Shown: positions 1 to 7,647, counted from the stretch's first letter. The stretch is 19,359 bases of DNA from DATLZB01 sp035574175 (GCA_035574175.1 DATLZB010000047.1:1-19359), one strand, 5' to 3'. A program made the numbers and translations. Notes: generated by a model from the letters alone, not told the origin.

Positions 1-1980
1 CGCCTCCACGTCCGCGTCGTCGCCCTGTTCAGCATCATTGCGGTGTTGCCAGCCATTCTGCTGGCCGTTGCTGCCACCATCACGTTCTCGCGCTCGATCG
101 ACAGCTGGTTCTCGGTGCGCACACGTCAGATCATCGAGCACTCATTGGACGTCGCCAACGCCTACTTGGAGGAGCACGGCCAGGTCATCCGCAACGATGT
201 CGTGAACATGGCCAAGGACCTCGATGCGGCGCCGCCGGCCGTGCGCGCGGATGCTGAGCAGTTCAAGCGGCTCGTGCTGGTGCAGGCGAGCCTGCGCGAC
301 CTGCATGTCGCCTACGTGATCAATGGGGAGGGCAACGTCGTCCTCAACGCGCTGGAGGCAGAGGGTGTGCGCTACGAGCGCCCGTCGGGTGACGTCATGC
401 GAGCGGCCGCCTCGGGCCAGATCCCGATCTGGCTGCCCCCCGGCAGCTCCCGTGTCGCCGCGCTCGCGGGGCTTGAGAAGATGCCGGGCTCTTTCCTTTA
501 CGTGGCTCGCACCATCAGTCCCAAGGTGTTGAGCTATCTCAGGCGCGCTCAGGCCGGTGTTGCCGAGTACGAGCAGCTTCGCCAGGTCCGCGGCGGCGTC
601 AAGGTCGCGCACGGCCTCATGTACCTGATGATTTCGCTCACCGCCCTCTTGGTCGCGATCTGGATCGGGCTCTGGTTCGCGAGCCGCTTCGTTGCCCCCA
701 TCGGACGCATCATCGGCGCTGCCCAACAGGTTTCGCGCGGCAACCTCGATGTCGAGCTGCCCGTGATCCGAGGCGAGGGCGACTTGAGGCGATTGTCGCA
801 GACGTTCAACACGATGACCGCCGAAATCAAGACCCAGCGCGATGCGCTGATCGCGGCCAACGAACAGCTGTTGCGGCGGCGCCTGTTTATGGAAGCAGTG
901 CTCTCGGGTGTGTCGGCCGGCGTGCTTGGTCTCGATGCCCAGCGGCGTATCACTCTTGCCAACCGCTCGGCGGAACGGCTGCTCGGTATGCCGGAGGCGG
1001 AGCTGGTCGGCCGCCCGCTCGCCGGCGTTGTGGCCGAGTTTGCCAGATTGTTCGACCATAAGGACGACGAGGCGATCAAACCGCGCACGCAGCATCAGGT
1101 GACGCGCGTGATCGACGGGGAGGAGCGCACCTTTGCCGTGCGCATTACCACCCAGGGGGAGCTGAGCGGCGGTGACGATCAGGGCACGGTGGTGACCTTC
1201 GACGACATTACCGAGCTGGTCTCCGCCCAGCGCACGAGCGCCTGGGCCGACGTCGCGCGGCGCATCGCCCACGAGATCAAGAACCCGCTTACGCCAATAC
1301 AACTTTCCGCCGAGCGCATCCGTCGCAAGTACAGCGGCGCAATCCAGGAGGACCGCGACACCTTCGAGCGTCTGACCGAGACCATCGTGCGGCAGGTCGG
1401 CGACATCAAGAGCATGGTCGATGAGTTCGCCTCCTTCGCCCGCATGCCGAAGCCCCTCATGGAAGAGCATGATCTGCGTGAGGCGATCCAGGAACCGGTC
1501 GTACTGTTCCGCGAGGGGCATCCCGGTATCGACTTCGAGCTGCGGCTTCCGGGCGGGAGCGTGCGCATGCTGTTCGACCGGCGGCTCATCACGCAGGCCA
1601 TCACCAATCTGGTGAAAAACGCGGTGGAGGCGGTGCAGGCGGTCGCCGACGGCACAGATCGGCCGGCCGACTACAGGGGCCGCGTTGAGACCTCGCTCAA
1701 GGTCGAGGGCGATCGCGCCGTGATCGAGGTGAGCGACAACGGCATCGGGCTTGCCAAGCACAACCGCATGCGCCTGCTCGAGCCCTATGTCACCACCAAG
1801 GCCAAGGGTACGGGCCTCGGGCTTGCCATCGTACAGAAGGTGGTGGAGCAGCACGGGGGCGTTCTCGCCCTCGAAGATGCGCCGGCTTTTGCCGATGGCA
1901 GGCGCGGGGCCCTGGTGCGCTTGATTCTACCGATCCGCCGGCGCCAACCCGCCGTCGCCTCGCCGGCCGCGGCCGAATGA
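1..1980 (+). CDS. ntrY: Sensor histidine kinase NtrY, 5' end cut by window edge
   Basis: The frame is open from base 1, so the start lies outside the window and 659 C-terminal residues are visible. In visible numbering there is a membrane helix at about 7-30, an extracytoplasmic sensor region to about 200 and a second helix at about 204-226. A HAMP linker follows, then a PAS domain from about 297 and a HisKA domain. The H-box reads HEIKNPLTP, with the phospho-accepting His at 424 (bases 1270-1272). The ATPase domain has an N-box Asn at 540, DNGIGL from 579 and GTGLGL from 603. Transmembrane helices plus HAMP-PAS-HisKA-HATPase is the NtrY architecture; NtrB lacks membrane helices. NtrY phosphorylates NtrX, encoded 53 bases downstream. 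In alphaproteobacteria the pair is tied to nitrogen metabolism and low-oxygen or redox responses; the signal here is not evident. The identification is firm. Confidence 0.96.
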   Translation, partial: RLHVRVVALFSIIAVLPAILLAVAATITFSRSIDSWFSVRTRQIIEHSLDVANAYLEEHGQVIRNDVVNMAKDLDAAPPAVRADAEQFKRLVLVQASLRDLHVAYVINGEGNVVLNALEAEGVRYERPSGDVMRAAASGQIPIWLPPGSSRVAALAGLEKMPGSFLYVARTISPKVLSYLRRAQAGVAEYEQLRQVRGGVKVAHGLMYLMISLTALLVAIWIGLWFASRFVAPIGRIIGAAQQVSRGNLDVELPVIRGEGDLRRLSQTFNTMTAEIKTQRDALIAANEQLLRRRLFMEAVLSGVSAGVLGLDAQRRITLANRSAERLLGMPEAELVGRPLAGVVAEFARLFDHKDDEAIKPRTQHQVTRVIDGEERTFAVRITTQGELSGGDDQGTVVTFDDITELVSAQRTSAWADVARRIAHEIKNPLTPIQLSAERIRRKYSGAIQEDRDTFERLTETIVRQVGDIKSMVDEFASFARMPKPLMEEHDLREAIQEPVVLFREGHPGIDFELRLPGGSVRMLFDRRLITQAITNLVKNAVEAVQAVADGTDRPADYRGRVETSLKVEGDRAVIEVSDNGIGLAKHNRMRLLEPYVTTKAKGTGLGLAIVQKVVEQHGGVLALEDAPAFADGRRGALVRLILPIRRRQPAVASPAAAE

Positions 1981-2021
1981 AGTGCGGAAGGCATTTAAGG
2001 ACGGGCAACCGTTGATCAGTC

Positions 2022-2027
2022 AGGGAG
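2022..2027 (+). promoter_or_regulatory. Ribosome binding site of ntrX
   Basis: AGGGAG lies six bases before the ATG at 2034. It fixes the ntrX start and shows that ntrX is translated independently of ntrY, whose stop codon is 53 bases upstream. Confidence 0.7.
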
Positions 2028-2033
2028 CAGCAG

Positions 2034-3431
2034 ATGGTTTCCGACATCTTGGTTGTGGACGACGAGAGCGACATCCGCGAGCTGATCTCGGGGATCCTGG
2101 AGGACGAGGGCCACCGTTGCCGGCTGGCCCGCGACAGCGACGAGGCACTGCGCGCCGTCGAGGAGCGCCGACCGCACCTCGTGGTGCTCGACATCTGGCT
2201 GCAGGGCAGCCGCCTCGACGGCCTTGAGGTGCTCTCTGCCATCAAGCGGGTACACCCAGACCTGCCGGTCATCATCATCTCCGGCCACGGCAACATCGAG
2301 ACGGCGGTTACCGCCATCAAGCGCGGCGCCTACGACTACATCGAGAAGCCGTTCAAGGCGGACCGGCTGCTGCTGGTCACCACGCGCGCCCTTGAGGCCT
2401 ACCAGTTGAAGCGCGAGGTGAAGCATTTGCGGGAACGCTCCACGCAGAGCTCGGAAATGATCGGCAGGTCTACGGCCATCAACCAGCTCCGCGCCCAGAT
2501 CGAGCGAGTCGCGCCGACCAACAGCCGCGTGCTGATCCGCGGCGCCTCGGGCGCCGGAAAGGAACTGGCCGCCCGCGTACTGCACGCCAAGTCGCACCGC
2601 GCCGAAGGGCCGTTCGTGGTGCTTAACGCCGCCGCCATGGCCCCCGACCGGGTCGAGGAGGAGCTGTTCGGTACCGAGGATCGCACCGGCGGCCCACGCA
2701 AGGTCGGCGCGCTCGAGGAGGCGCACGGCGGCACGCTCTACATCGACGAAGTCGCCGACATGCCGCTGGAGACGCAGGGCAAGGTGCTGCGCGTGCTGGT
2801 CGAGCAGAAGTTTTTGCGGCTCGGCGGCACCCAGAAGGTGGCCGTCGACGTCCGCATCATCTCCTCTACGAGCCGCGATCTAGAGCGCGAGATGGCTGAG
2901 GGCCGCTTCCGCGAAGACCTCTACCATCGTCTCAATGTCGTGCCGCTGCGCGTTCCGAGCCTCGCCGAGCGGCGCGACGACGTGCCCGAACTCATCCAAT
3001 ACTTCGTCCAGCAGATCGCCCACACCTCGGGCCTTGCCCCGCGCAAGATCGGCGAAGACGCCATTGCCGTGCTGCAGGCCCACGACTGGCCGGGCAACGT
3101 GCGCGAACTCAGGAACAACATCGAGCGGCTCATGATCCTCGCCGGCGGCGATCCGGACGCCATCATCACCGCCGACATGCTGCCCGAGGAGATCGGCTCC
3201 AACGTGCCGCTGCCCGTGAACGGCGGCGCCGAGCATCTGATGTCGCTGCCGCTCAGGGAGGCGCGCGAGATCTTCGAGCGGGAGTACCTGCTCGCCCAGA
3301 TCAACCGGTTCGGCGGCAACATCTCACGCACCGCCGAGTTCGTCGGCATGGAGCGCTCCGCGCTGCATCGCAAGCTGCGCGCGCTGGGGGTGAGCTCCGA
3401 TCAGCGCTCGGGGGCCGCCGGGGCCGCCTGA
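2034..3431 (+). CDS. ntrX: Response regulator NtrX (NtrC-like, lacking GAFTGA)
   Basis: This 465-residue protein has a receiver domain (1-120, acidic pair at 9-10, phospho-acceptor D53, K105 in KPF). It also has an AAA+ domain of the sigma-54 activator type and a C-terminal Fis-type helix-turn-helix at about 410-452. The ATPase core is intact: Walker A GASGAGKE at 170-177, Walker B GGTLYIDE at 232-239, the RFREDLYHRL segment at 291-300 and WPGNVREL at 352-359. The loop after LFG (211-226) does not contain the GAFTGA motif that contacts sigma-54. Loss of this motif is a known feature of alphaproteobacterial NtrX, so it probably acts as a DNA-binding regulator of ordinary promoters. The ATG at 2034 has an AGGGAG ribosome site at 2022-2027, six bases away. 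It is the cognate partner of NtrY directly upstream. Confidence 0.96.
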   Translation: MVSDILVVDDESDIRELISGILEDEGHRCRLARDSDEALRAVEERRPHLVVLDIWLQGSRLDGLEVLSAIKRVHPDLPVIIISGHGNIETAVTAIKRGAYDYIEKPFKADRLLLVTTRALEAYQLKREVKHLRERSTQSSEMIGRSTAINQLRAQIERVAPTNSRVLIRGASGAGKELAARVLHAKSHRAEGPFVVLNAAAMAPDRVEEELFGTEDRTGGPRKVGALEEAHGGTLYIDEVADMPLETQGKVLRVLVEQKFLRLGGTQKVAVDVRIISSTSRDLEREMAEGRFREDLYHRLNVVPLRVPSLAERRDDVPELIQYFVQQIAHTSGLAPRKIGEDAIAVLQAHDWPGNVRELRNNIERLMILAGGDPDAIITADMLPEEIGSNVPLPVNGGAEHLMSLPLREAREIFEREYLLAQINRFGGNISRTAEFVGMERSALHRKLRALGVSSDQRSGAAGAA

Positions 3432-3451
3432 GTCGAATCGAGCAGGGCGCC

Positions 3452-4357
3452 ATGAGCCGCGTCATCTATGTCAATGGCCGCTATCTACCCTACGGCGAAG
3501 CTGTCGTGCACGTCGAGGATCGGGGGTTCCAGTTCGCCGACGCGATCTATGAGGTGTGCGAGGTGCGCCGGGGCTGCATCGTCGACGAGACGCGGCACCT
3601 GGCGCGCCTGGAACGCTCCCTGGCAGAGCTCGCAATGGCGGCCCCGATGGGCCGGGCCGCGCTCTCGCGCATCATGCGCGAAACGGTGCGCCGCAACCGG
3701 GTCAAGGACGGCATCCTCTACCTTCAGGTCAGCCGCGGCGCTCGCCCGCGCGACTTCCTATTCCCGCCGGCGGGCACACCTCGAACGGTCGTTTGCATCG
3801 CCCGCAGCGTGGCCCCAGAGGCGGCCGAGGCGCGGGCCGAGAAGGGGATTGGCGTCATCACCATTCCGGAGATGCGCTGGTCGCGCTGCGACATCAAGAC
3901 GGTCATGCTGCTGCCTGCCTGCCTTGCCAAGGAGGCCGCCCAGGCCCGCGGTGCGCGCGAAGCGTGGTTCATCGACGCTCAGGGCTTCGTCACCGAGGGC
4001 GCTTCGAGCAACGCTTGGATCGTCACCGCCGCCGGCGAATTGGTAACCCGCCCTCTCGATCGCGCCATCCTGCACGGCGTCACCCGCAGGACGCTGATCG
4101 ACCTGCTGGCGCGCGAGGGCCTCGCGTTCGCCGAGCGGCCCTTTCTCCTTGAAGAGGCGCGCCGCGCGCGCGAGGCGTTCGTGACCTCGGCCACCGGCAA
4201 CGTCATGCCGGTCGTCGCCATCGATGGAGAGCCGGTCGGCGATGGCAAGCCTGGCCCCATCACGCGGTTGCTGCGCCGCCAGTTCCACACTGCCGCCGAA
4301 ATGTCGCCTCTCTCGAGCCCCGCGACGCGCATCCCCTCTCTCGCTGCAACGGATTGA
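3452..4357 (+). CDS. dat: D-amino-acid transaminase (class IV PLP aminotransferase)
   Basis: This 301-residue cytosolic enzyme has the fold-type IV PLP signature throughout. The N-terminus YVNGRYLPY followed by VHVEDRGFQFADAIYEV is characteristic of D-alanine/D-amino-acid transaminases. K149 in the segment RCDIKTVMLL fits the Schiff-base lysine (K145 in the Bacillus enzyme). E182 in TEGASSNAW fits the residue that contacts the PLP pyridine nitrogen. Family members interconvert D-alanine and 2-oxoglutarate with pyruvate and D-glutamate, feeding peptidoglycan precursors. Branched-chain aminotransferase and aminodeoxychorismate lyase are alternative family members, but the N-terminal signature favours D-amino-acid transaminase. 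The start is 20 bases after ntrX, with a weak AGGG at 3444-3447, so co-transcription with ntrX is likely. The gene sits between ntrX and hfq, as in many Hyphomicrobiales. The last 20 or so residues are a non-conserved tail. Confidence 0.9.
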   Translation: MSRVIYVNGRYLPYGEAVVHVEDRGFQFADAIYEVCEVRRGCIVDETRHLARLERSLAELAMAAPMGRAALSRIMRETVRRNRVKDGILYLQVSRGARPRDFLFPPAGTPRTVVCIARSVAPEAAEARAEKGIGVITIPEMRWSRCDIKTVMLLPACLAKEAAQARGAREAWFIDAQGFVTEGASSNAWIVTAAGELVTRPLDRAILHGVTRRTLIDLLAREGLAFAERPFLLEEARRAREAFVTSATGNVMPVVAIDGEPVGDGKPGPITRLLRRQFHTAAEMSPLSSPATRIPSLAATD

Positions 4358-4522
4358 TAAAACTGGGCAATCTTTGGATCTCAAGGTCGCTGCTGCGTTG
4401 CCTGCGCAGGCCCCCGCCAAGCTGCTGAATTTGTCATGCGAATGGGCTATGGTGCCCCGTGCGGTGGGCTCCCTGAGCGCCAGCGCCGACAACAAGAACA
4501 GTAAGCAACGGACAACAACACC
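4358..4522 (+). other. dat-hfq intergenic region (hfq leader)
   Basis: This 165-base non-coding gap is the largest in the ntrY-hflX run and the likely site of an hfq promoter. It holds a perfect 12-base palindrome, GCCTGCGCAGGC, at 4400-4411. TTGTCA at 4431-4436 and CTATGG at 4447-4452 look like promoter boxes but are only ten bases apart, too close to pair. I could not place a convincing promoter. The ribosome site for hfq is also poor: the best candidate is GGA at 4510-4512. Confidence 0.4.
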
Positions 4523-4777
4523 ATGGCCGAACGCGCCCAAAGCCTTCAGGACACGTTCCTGAACCACGTCAGGAAGAACAAGGTTCCGCTCACCATCTTT
4601 CTGGTCAACGGGGTGAAGCTGCAGGGGATTGTCACCTGGTTCGATAACTTCTGCGTGCTGCTGCGCCGGGACGGACACTCGCAACTCGTCTACAAGCACG
4701 CCATATCTACGATCATGCCTGGACATCCTATCCAACTCATGGAGCAGGATCCGGCCGAGGCCCAGCAAGGATCCTAA
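4523..4777 (+). CDS. hfq: RNA chaperone Hfq
   Basis: This 84-residue Sm-like protein is expected to form a homohexamer that pairs small RNAs with mRNAs and affects their stability and translation. The N-terminal helix begins with the QSLQDTFLN segment. The Sm1 region follows as FLVNGVKLQG, and the Sm2 motif is LVYKHAIST at 55-63, with Y57-K58-H59 in the position of the U-binding pocket. The rim patch reads RKNK at 17-20 rather than the RRER of Escherichia coli, leaving fewer arginines to promote annealing. The acidic or neutral C-terminal tail is short, as is common in alphaproteobacteria. It is followed by hflX after 83 bases, the classical hfq-hflX pairing. Confidence 0.97.
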   Translation: MAERAQSLQDTFLNHVRKNKVPLTIFLVNGVKLQGIVTWFDNFCVLLRRDGHSQLVYKHAISTIMPGHPIQLMEQDPAEAQQGS

Positions 4778-4860
4778 CGACCATCGCCGACCGCTCCCGC
4801 CACCACGCAAAAGCTGCCCCGTTTGAACGGCAGGCGCTTCCTGAACAGCCCCGCACACCG

Positions 4861-6183
4861 ATGCGGACGCTGCTGCTCGTCCCCGTTCCGCCGCAAGGCC
4901 GCCGCCTGGAGGCCCCGTCCGCCGGAGCGCGGCGTCCGGCCCTACATGCGCCGGCCGACCGGCTCGCGGAAGCGGAGGGCCTTGCCCGGGCCATCGGCCT
5001 TGAGGTGCGGGCCGCACTGATCGTGCCGCTGCATGAGCCACGGCCGGCGACGCTGTTCGGTAAGGGTAAGGTCGAGGAAATCGAAGCAGCGGCCGCGGCG
5101 GAAGGTGCGGGCCTCGTCATCGTCGATCACGCGCTGTCGCCGATCCAGCAGCGCAATCTGGAGAAAGCGTGGAACACCAAGGTGCTCGACCGCACCGGCC
5201 TCATCCTCGAGATCTTCGGCGCCCGGGCCGCCACCCGCGAGGGGCGTCTGCAGGTCGAGCTCGCTCACCTTACCTACCAGAGAAGCCGGCTGGTCAGGAG
5301 CTGGACGCACCTTGAGCGCCAGCGCGGCGGCTTCGGCTTCCTGGGCGGCCCCGGTGAGACGCAGATCGAAACCGACCGCCGCCTCATCAGCGAACGGATC
5401 GATCGCATTCGCCGCGAGCTTGAGACGGTCGTGAAGACGCGCGCCCTTCACCGCAGGGGCCGCTCGCGGGTGCCCTATCCGGTGGTCGCCATCGTCGGCT
5501 ACACCAACGCCGGCAAGTCGACCCTGTTCAACCGCCTGACCGGTGCCGCCGTAGATGCCCGCGACCAGGTGTTCGCCACGCTCGATCCGACCATGCGCGA
5601 GGTACGGTTGCCCGGCGGCCGCCGCGCCATCCTCTCCGACACCGTGGGCTTCATCTCGGATTTGCCGACGACGCTGGTGGCCGCCTTTCGCGCCACCCTC
5701 GAGGAGGTCGTCGCCGCCGATCTTATCCTGCACGTGCGCGACATCACGCACGAGGAGAGCGCGGCCCAGTGCGCGGACGTGGAGGCGGTGCTCGCCGACC
5801 TCGGCATCGAGGAGGGCCGCCGCGACCGGCTGATCGAGGTCTGGAACAAGACCGACCGTCTTACTCATGCTCGGCGCGAAGAGGTCGAGAATGCCGCGCG
5901 TCGGCGCCAACCCTCGCCCGTGCTGGTCTCGGCGCGGACAGGGGAGGGGCTTGACCGCCTGCTCGCTGAGATCGAGCACCGGCTCGGCGAGCGCGACGAG
6001 GTGGTCGAGCTCACGCTTCCCCCCTGGGCCGGGCGGATCACGCACTGGCTGCATGAGAACGCCGAGGTTCTCGATCGCAAGCTTGCGCGCTCGGGCGCAA
6101 CGCGCTTGCGCGTGCGCATCGACCGCGCCAAGAGGGCCCGCCTCAATGCCCAGCTCGCACGCGAGGGCTTGGCCTGCGGCTGA
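4861..6183 (+). CDS. hflX: Ribosome-splitting GTPase HflX
   Basis: This 440-residue GTPase has the HflX layout: an N-terminal nucleotide-binding-like domain with FGKGKVEEI at 66-74, then a basic helical hairpin that carries the diagnostic GGPGETQIETDRR at 162-174. The G domain has G1 GYTNAGKST at 213-221, G2 ATLDPT at 239-244, G3 DTVGF at 260-264, G4 NKTD at 329-332 and G5 SART at 357-360. HflX proteins bind 50S subunits and split stalled 70S ribosomes after stress. The start is well constrained: between the in-frame stop at 4645-4647 and 4861 there is no ATG, GTG or TTG in this frame. No good ribosome site precedes it, so translation may depend on hfq. Downstream, 55 bases separate it from the convergent mazG. 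Small stem-forming stretches there (GCGA/TCGC at about 6186, TGGC/GCCA at about 6212) are too weak to call a terminator. Confidence 0.96.
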   Translation: MRTLLLVPVPPQGRRLEAPSAGARRPALHAPADRLAEAEGLARAIGLEVRAALIVPLHEPRPATLFGKGKVEEIEAAAAAEGAGLVIVDHALSPIQQRNLEKAWNTKVLDRTGLILEIFGARAATREGRLQVELAHLTYQRSRLVRSWTHLERQRGGFGFLGGPGETQIETDRRLISERIDRIRRELETVVKTRALHRRGRSRVPYPVVAIVGYTNAGKSTLFNRLTGAAVDARDQVFATLDPTMREVRLPGGRRAILSDTVGFISDLPTTLVAAFRATLEEVVAADLILHVRDITHEESAAQCADVEAVLADLGIEEGRRDRLIEVWNKTDRLTHARREEVENAARRRQPSPVLVSARTGEGLDRLLAEIEHRLGERDEVVELTLPPWAGRITHWLHENAEVLDRKLARSGATRLRVRIDRAKRARLNAQLAREGLACG

Positions 6184-6238
6184 CCGCGACAGGTCGCTTA
6201 CGTTTAAGAGTTGGCAAGCGCCAGCCCATCCTGCAACG

Positions 6239-7051
6239 CTAGCGCCGCTCGCCATCGCGCGCCTTGGCTTCGTTCCAAAGCGCGTCCATCTCGTCAAGAC
6301 TGGATTGCGCGGGAGTGCGGCCGGTGGCGGCGAGCCGCTCCTCGATGTAGCGGAAGCGGCGAATGAACTTCTCGTTGGTAGCGCGCAACGCCGCCTCCGG
6401 GTCGAGCCTCAGATGCCGCGCCACGTTGGCGATCACGAAAAGCAGATCGCCGAACTCCTCCTCGATGCGCACCTGTTCGCCGCCCTCCACCCGTTCCTCG
6501 AGCTCGGTGAGTTCCTCGTTCATCTTGGCGAGCACGGGGCCGAGTGAAGGCCAGTCGAAGCCGACGCTCGCCGCTTTGTCCTGCAACTTGACAGCGCGCG
6601 TGAGGGCGGGAAGCGCCACGGGCACGTCGTCGAGCACGCCGGCTCCCTTGGCCACCTCCTTTGCTGCCTTCTCCTCGGCCTTGATCCGCTCCCACCAGCC
6701 CTTGGCCGCGCCGGCCGAGCGCGCCGCCTCGTCGCCGAACACGTGCGGATGGCGACGGATCATCTTGGTCGTGATGGCATCGACCACGTCGGGAAACGTA
6801 AAGGCCCCCTGCTCCTCGGCAAGGCGGGCGTGGTAGACGACCTGCAGCAAGAGGTCGCCCAGCTCCTGGCGGAGATCGGCAAGGTCGCCACGCGCAATGG
6901 CGTCGGCCACTTCGTAGGCCTCCTCGATGGTGTAGGGGGCGATGGTCGCAAAGCTCTGCTCAAGGTCCCAGGGGCATCCCGTCCCCGGGGTGCGCAGGGC
7001 CGCCATCACGGCAATCAGGTCGGCCATCGTCTTCGGTTCAGATTGCGGCAT
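6239..7051 (-). CDS. mazG: Nucleoside triphosphate pyrophosphohydrolase MazG
   Basis: This 270-residue protein has the two tandem all-alpha MazG domains of the full-length enzyme. The first starts with MAALRTPGTGCPWD and has EEAYE at 43-47 and ELGD at 63-66, the Mg-binding EExxE...ExxD set. The second repeats the set as EELTELE and EEFGD. Full-length MazG hydrolyses NTPs and dNTPs to monophosphates and pyrophosphate, cleaning the nucleotide pool, and in E. coli it modulates (p)ppGpp levels. It converges on hflX and diverges from arfB across a 97-base gap. There is no mazEF toxin-antitoxin pair next to it, so this is the housekeeping form. The ATG at 7051 gives the longest product and has little ribosome-site support; an in-frame ATG eight codons later would also retain every motif. 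Confidence 0.95.
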   Translation of the reverse strand: MPQSEPKTMADLIAVMAALRTPGTGCPWDLEQSFATIAPYTIEEAYEVADAIARGDLADLRQELGDLLLQVVYHARLAEEQGAFTFPDVVDAITTKMIRRHPHVFGDEAARSAGAAKGWWERIKAEEKAAKEVAKGAGVLDDVPVALPALTRAVKLQDKAASVGFDWPSLGPVLAKMNEELTELEERVEGGEQVRIEEEFGDLLFVIANVARHLRLDPEAALRATNEKFIRRFRYIEERLAATGRTPAQSSLDEMDALWNEAKARDGERR

Positions 7052-7139
7052 GGTGGTCCAGCGGCGGGCTCATTCATTGCTTTGTGAGCTGTTATCATGG
7101 AATCGCGACGTTTGCGCTCCGACACCCTGCCAAGCGGCT

Positions 7140-7143
7140 GAGG
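7140..7143 (+). promoter_or_regulatory. Ribosome binding site of arfB (supports GTG start)
   Basis: GAGG lies five bases before the GTG at 7149. The open frame extends much further upstream into the mazG coding region on the other strand. This site, together with the family N-terminus, places the real start at 7149. Confidence 0.55.
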
Positions 7144-7148
7144 CGCCC

Positions 7149-7571
7149 GTGCTGCAGATCACGCCCCGCATCGCTATCGACCTCACCGAGGTCGAGGAAG
7201 TGTTCCTGCGCGCCTCCGGCCCCGGCGGGCAAAATGTCAACAAGGTCGCAACCGCCGTTCAGCTCCGCTTCGACGCCCGTCGCTCGCCCTCGCTCCCCGA
7301 GCCCGTGCGCCAGCGCCTCGCGCGCATCGCCGGCCGGCGCATGACCGCCGCGGGTGTAATCGTGATCACCGCCAGTCGTTTCCGTACGCAAGCCCGCAAC
7401 CGCCTCGATGCGAGGCGGCGCCTCATTGCCCTGATCCGCGCAGCGGCGGAAACTCCGCGCCCGCGCAAGGCCACCAGACCGCCAGCTGCAGCGCGCCGCG
7501 CACGAATGGACGCCAAGCGCCACCGCGCAGCCCTAAAGGCGTTGCGACGGAGGGCCAATGCGGAGGACTGA
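7149..7571 (+). CDS. arfB: Peptidyl-tRNA hydrolase ArfB (YaeJ), alternative ribosome-rescue factor
   Basis: This 140-residue product from a GTG start matches the length of E. coli YaeJ. It aligns with it from the N-terminal ITPRIAI to the basic tail. The catalytic GGQ is at 26-28 within ASGPGGQNVNK, followed by the RF-1-like domain (TAVQLRFDARRSPSLP, then GVIVITASRFRTQ). The C-terminal 40 residues are rich in Arg, Lys and Ala. In ArfB this disordered basic tail enters the empty mRNA channel of ribosomes stalled without a stop codon. The GGQ loop then hydrolyses the peptidyl-tRNA. RF1 and RF2 are ruled out by the lack of codon-recognition domains. It is divergent from mazG and convergent with pepA; no partner gene is evident. 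Confidence 0.93.
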   Translation: MLQITPRIAIDLTEVEEVFLRASGPGGQNVNKVATAVQLRFDARRSPSLPEPVRQRLARIAGRRMTAAGVIVITASRFRTQARNRLDARRRLIALIRAAAETPRPRKATRPPAAARRARMDAKRHRAALKALRRRANAED

Positions 7572-7590
7572 GTCAACTCAACAGCATTCG

Positions 7591-7606
7591 CATAATATAT
7601 ATTATG
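7591..7606. repeat. 16-base perfect AT-rich palindrome between arfB and pepA
   Basis: CATAATATATATTATG is its own reverse complement. It sits in a 76-base AT-rich gap between two convergent genes of a GC-rich chromosome. An eight-base direct repeat, TGAGTCAA, occurs at 7569-7576 and again at 7631-7638, flanking it. It is too AU-rich for a stable terminator stem, and its position between gene ends makes an operator role less likely. Function unknown. Confidence 0.6.
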
Positions 7607-7622
7607 GAAACTCGATTGAAAT

Positions 7623-7639
7623 ATTGACCATGAGTCAAT
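7623..7639. terminator. Possible weak terminator hairpin between arfB and pepA
   Basis: ATTGAC and GTCAAT form a six-base-pair stem with a five-base loop. On the minus strand, the direction of pepA transcription, it is followed by an ATTTCAA stretch. This resembles a weak intrinsic terminator for pepA, but the U-run is poor and the stem is not GC-rich. Confidence 0.25.
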
Positions 7640-7647
7640 CTGTTGTG

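Noticed and set aside
142..1854. 570-codon open frame antisense to ntrY
   Set aside because: It lies wholly opposite a gene with intact domains, has no recognisable family and a His/Asp/Leu-rich composition expected from the complement of GC-rich codons.
4361..4380. Possible sigma-54 promoter upstream of hfq
   Set aside because: There is a GG followed by TTTGG, but the GG-N10-GC core of sigma-54 promoters is not met.
4431..4452. TTGTCA and CTATGG as an hfq promoter
   Set aside because: Only ten bases separate the boxes, too short for a sigma-70-type promoter.
6184..6238. Terminator between hflX and mazG
   Set aside because: Stems are only four base pairs with no U-run on either strand.
3758..6297. 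Long minus-strand open frames across dat, hfq and hflX
   Set aside because: They span several well-identified plus-strand genes and their gaps and show no family resemblance; shadows of GC-rich coding DNA.
6239..7051. mazG as part of a toxin-antitoxin or defence cluster
   Set aside because: No mazEF-like small genes or other defence genes are adjacent; the two-domain form with flanking housekeeping genes is the cellular enzyme.
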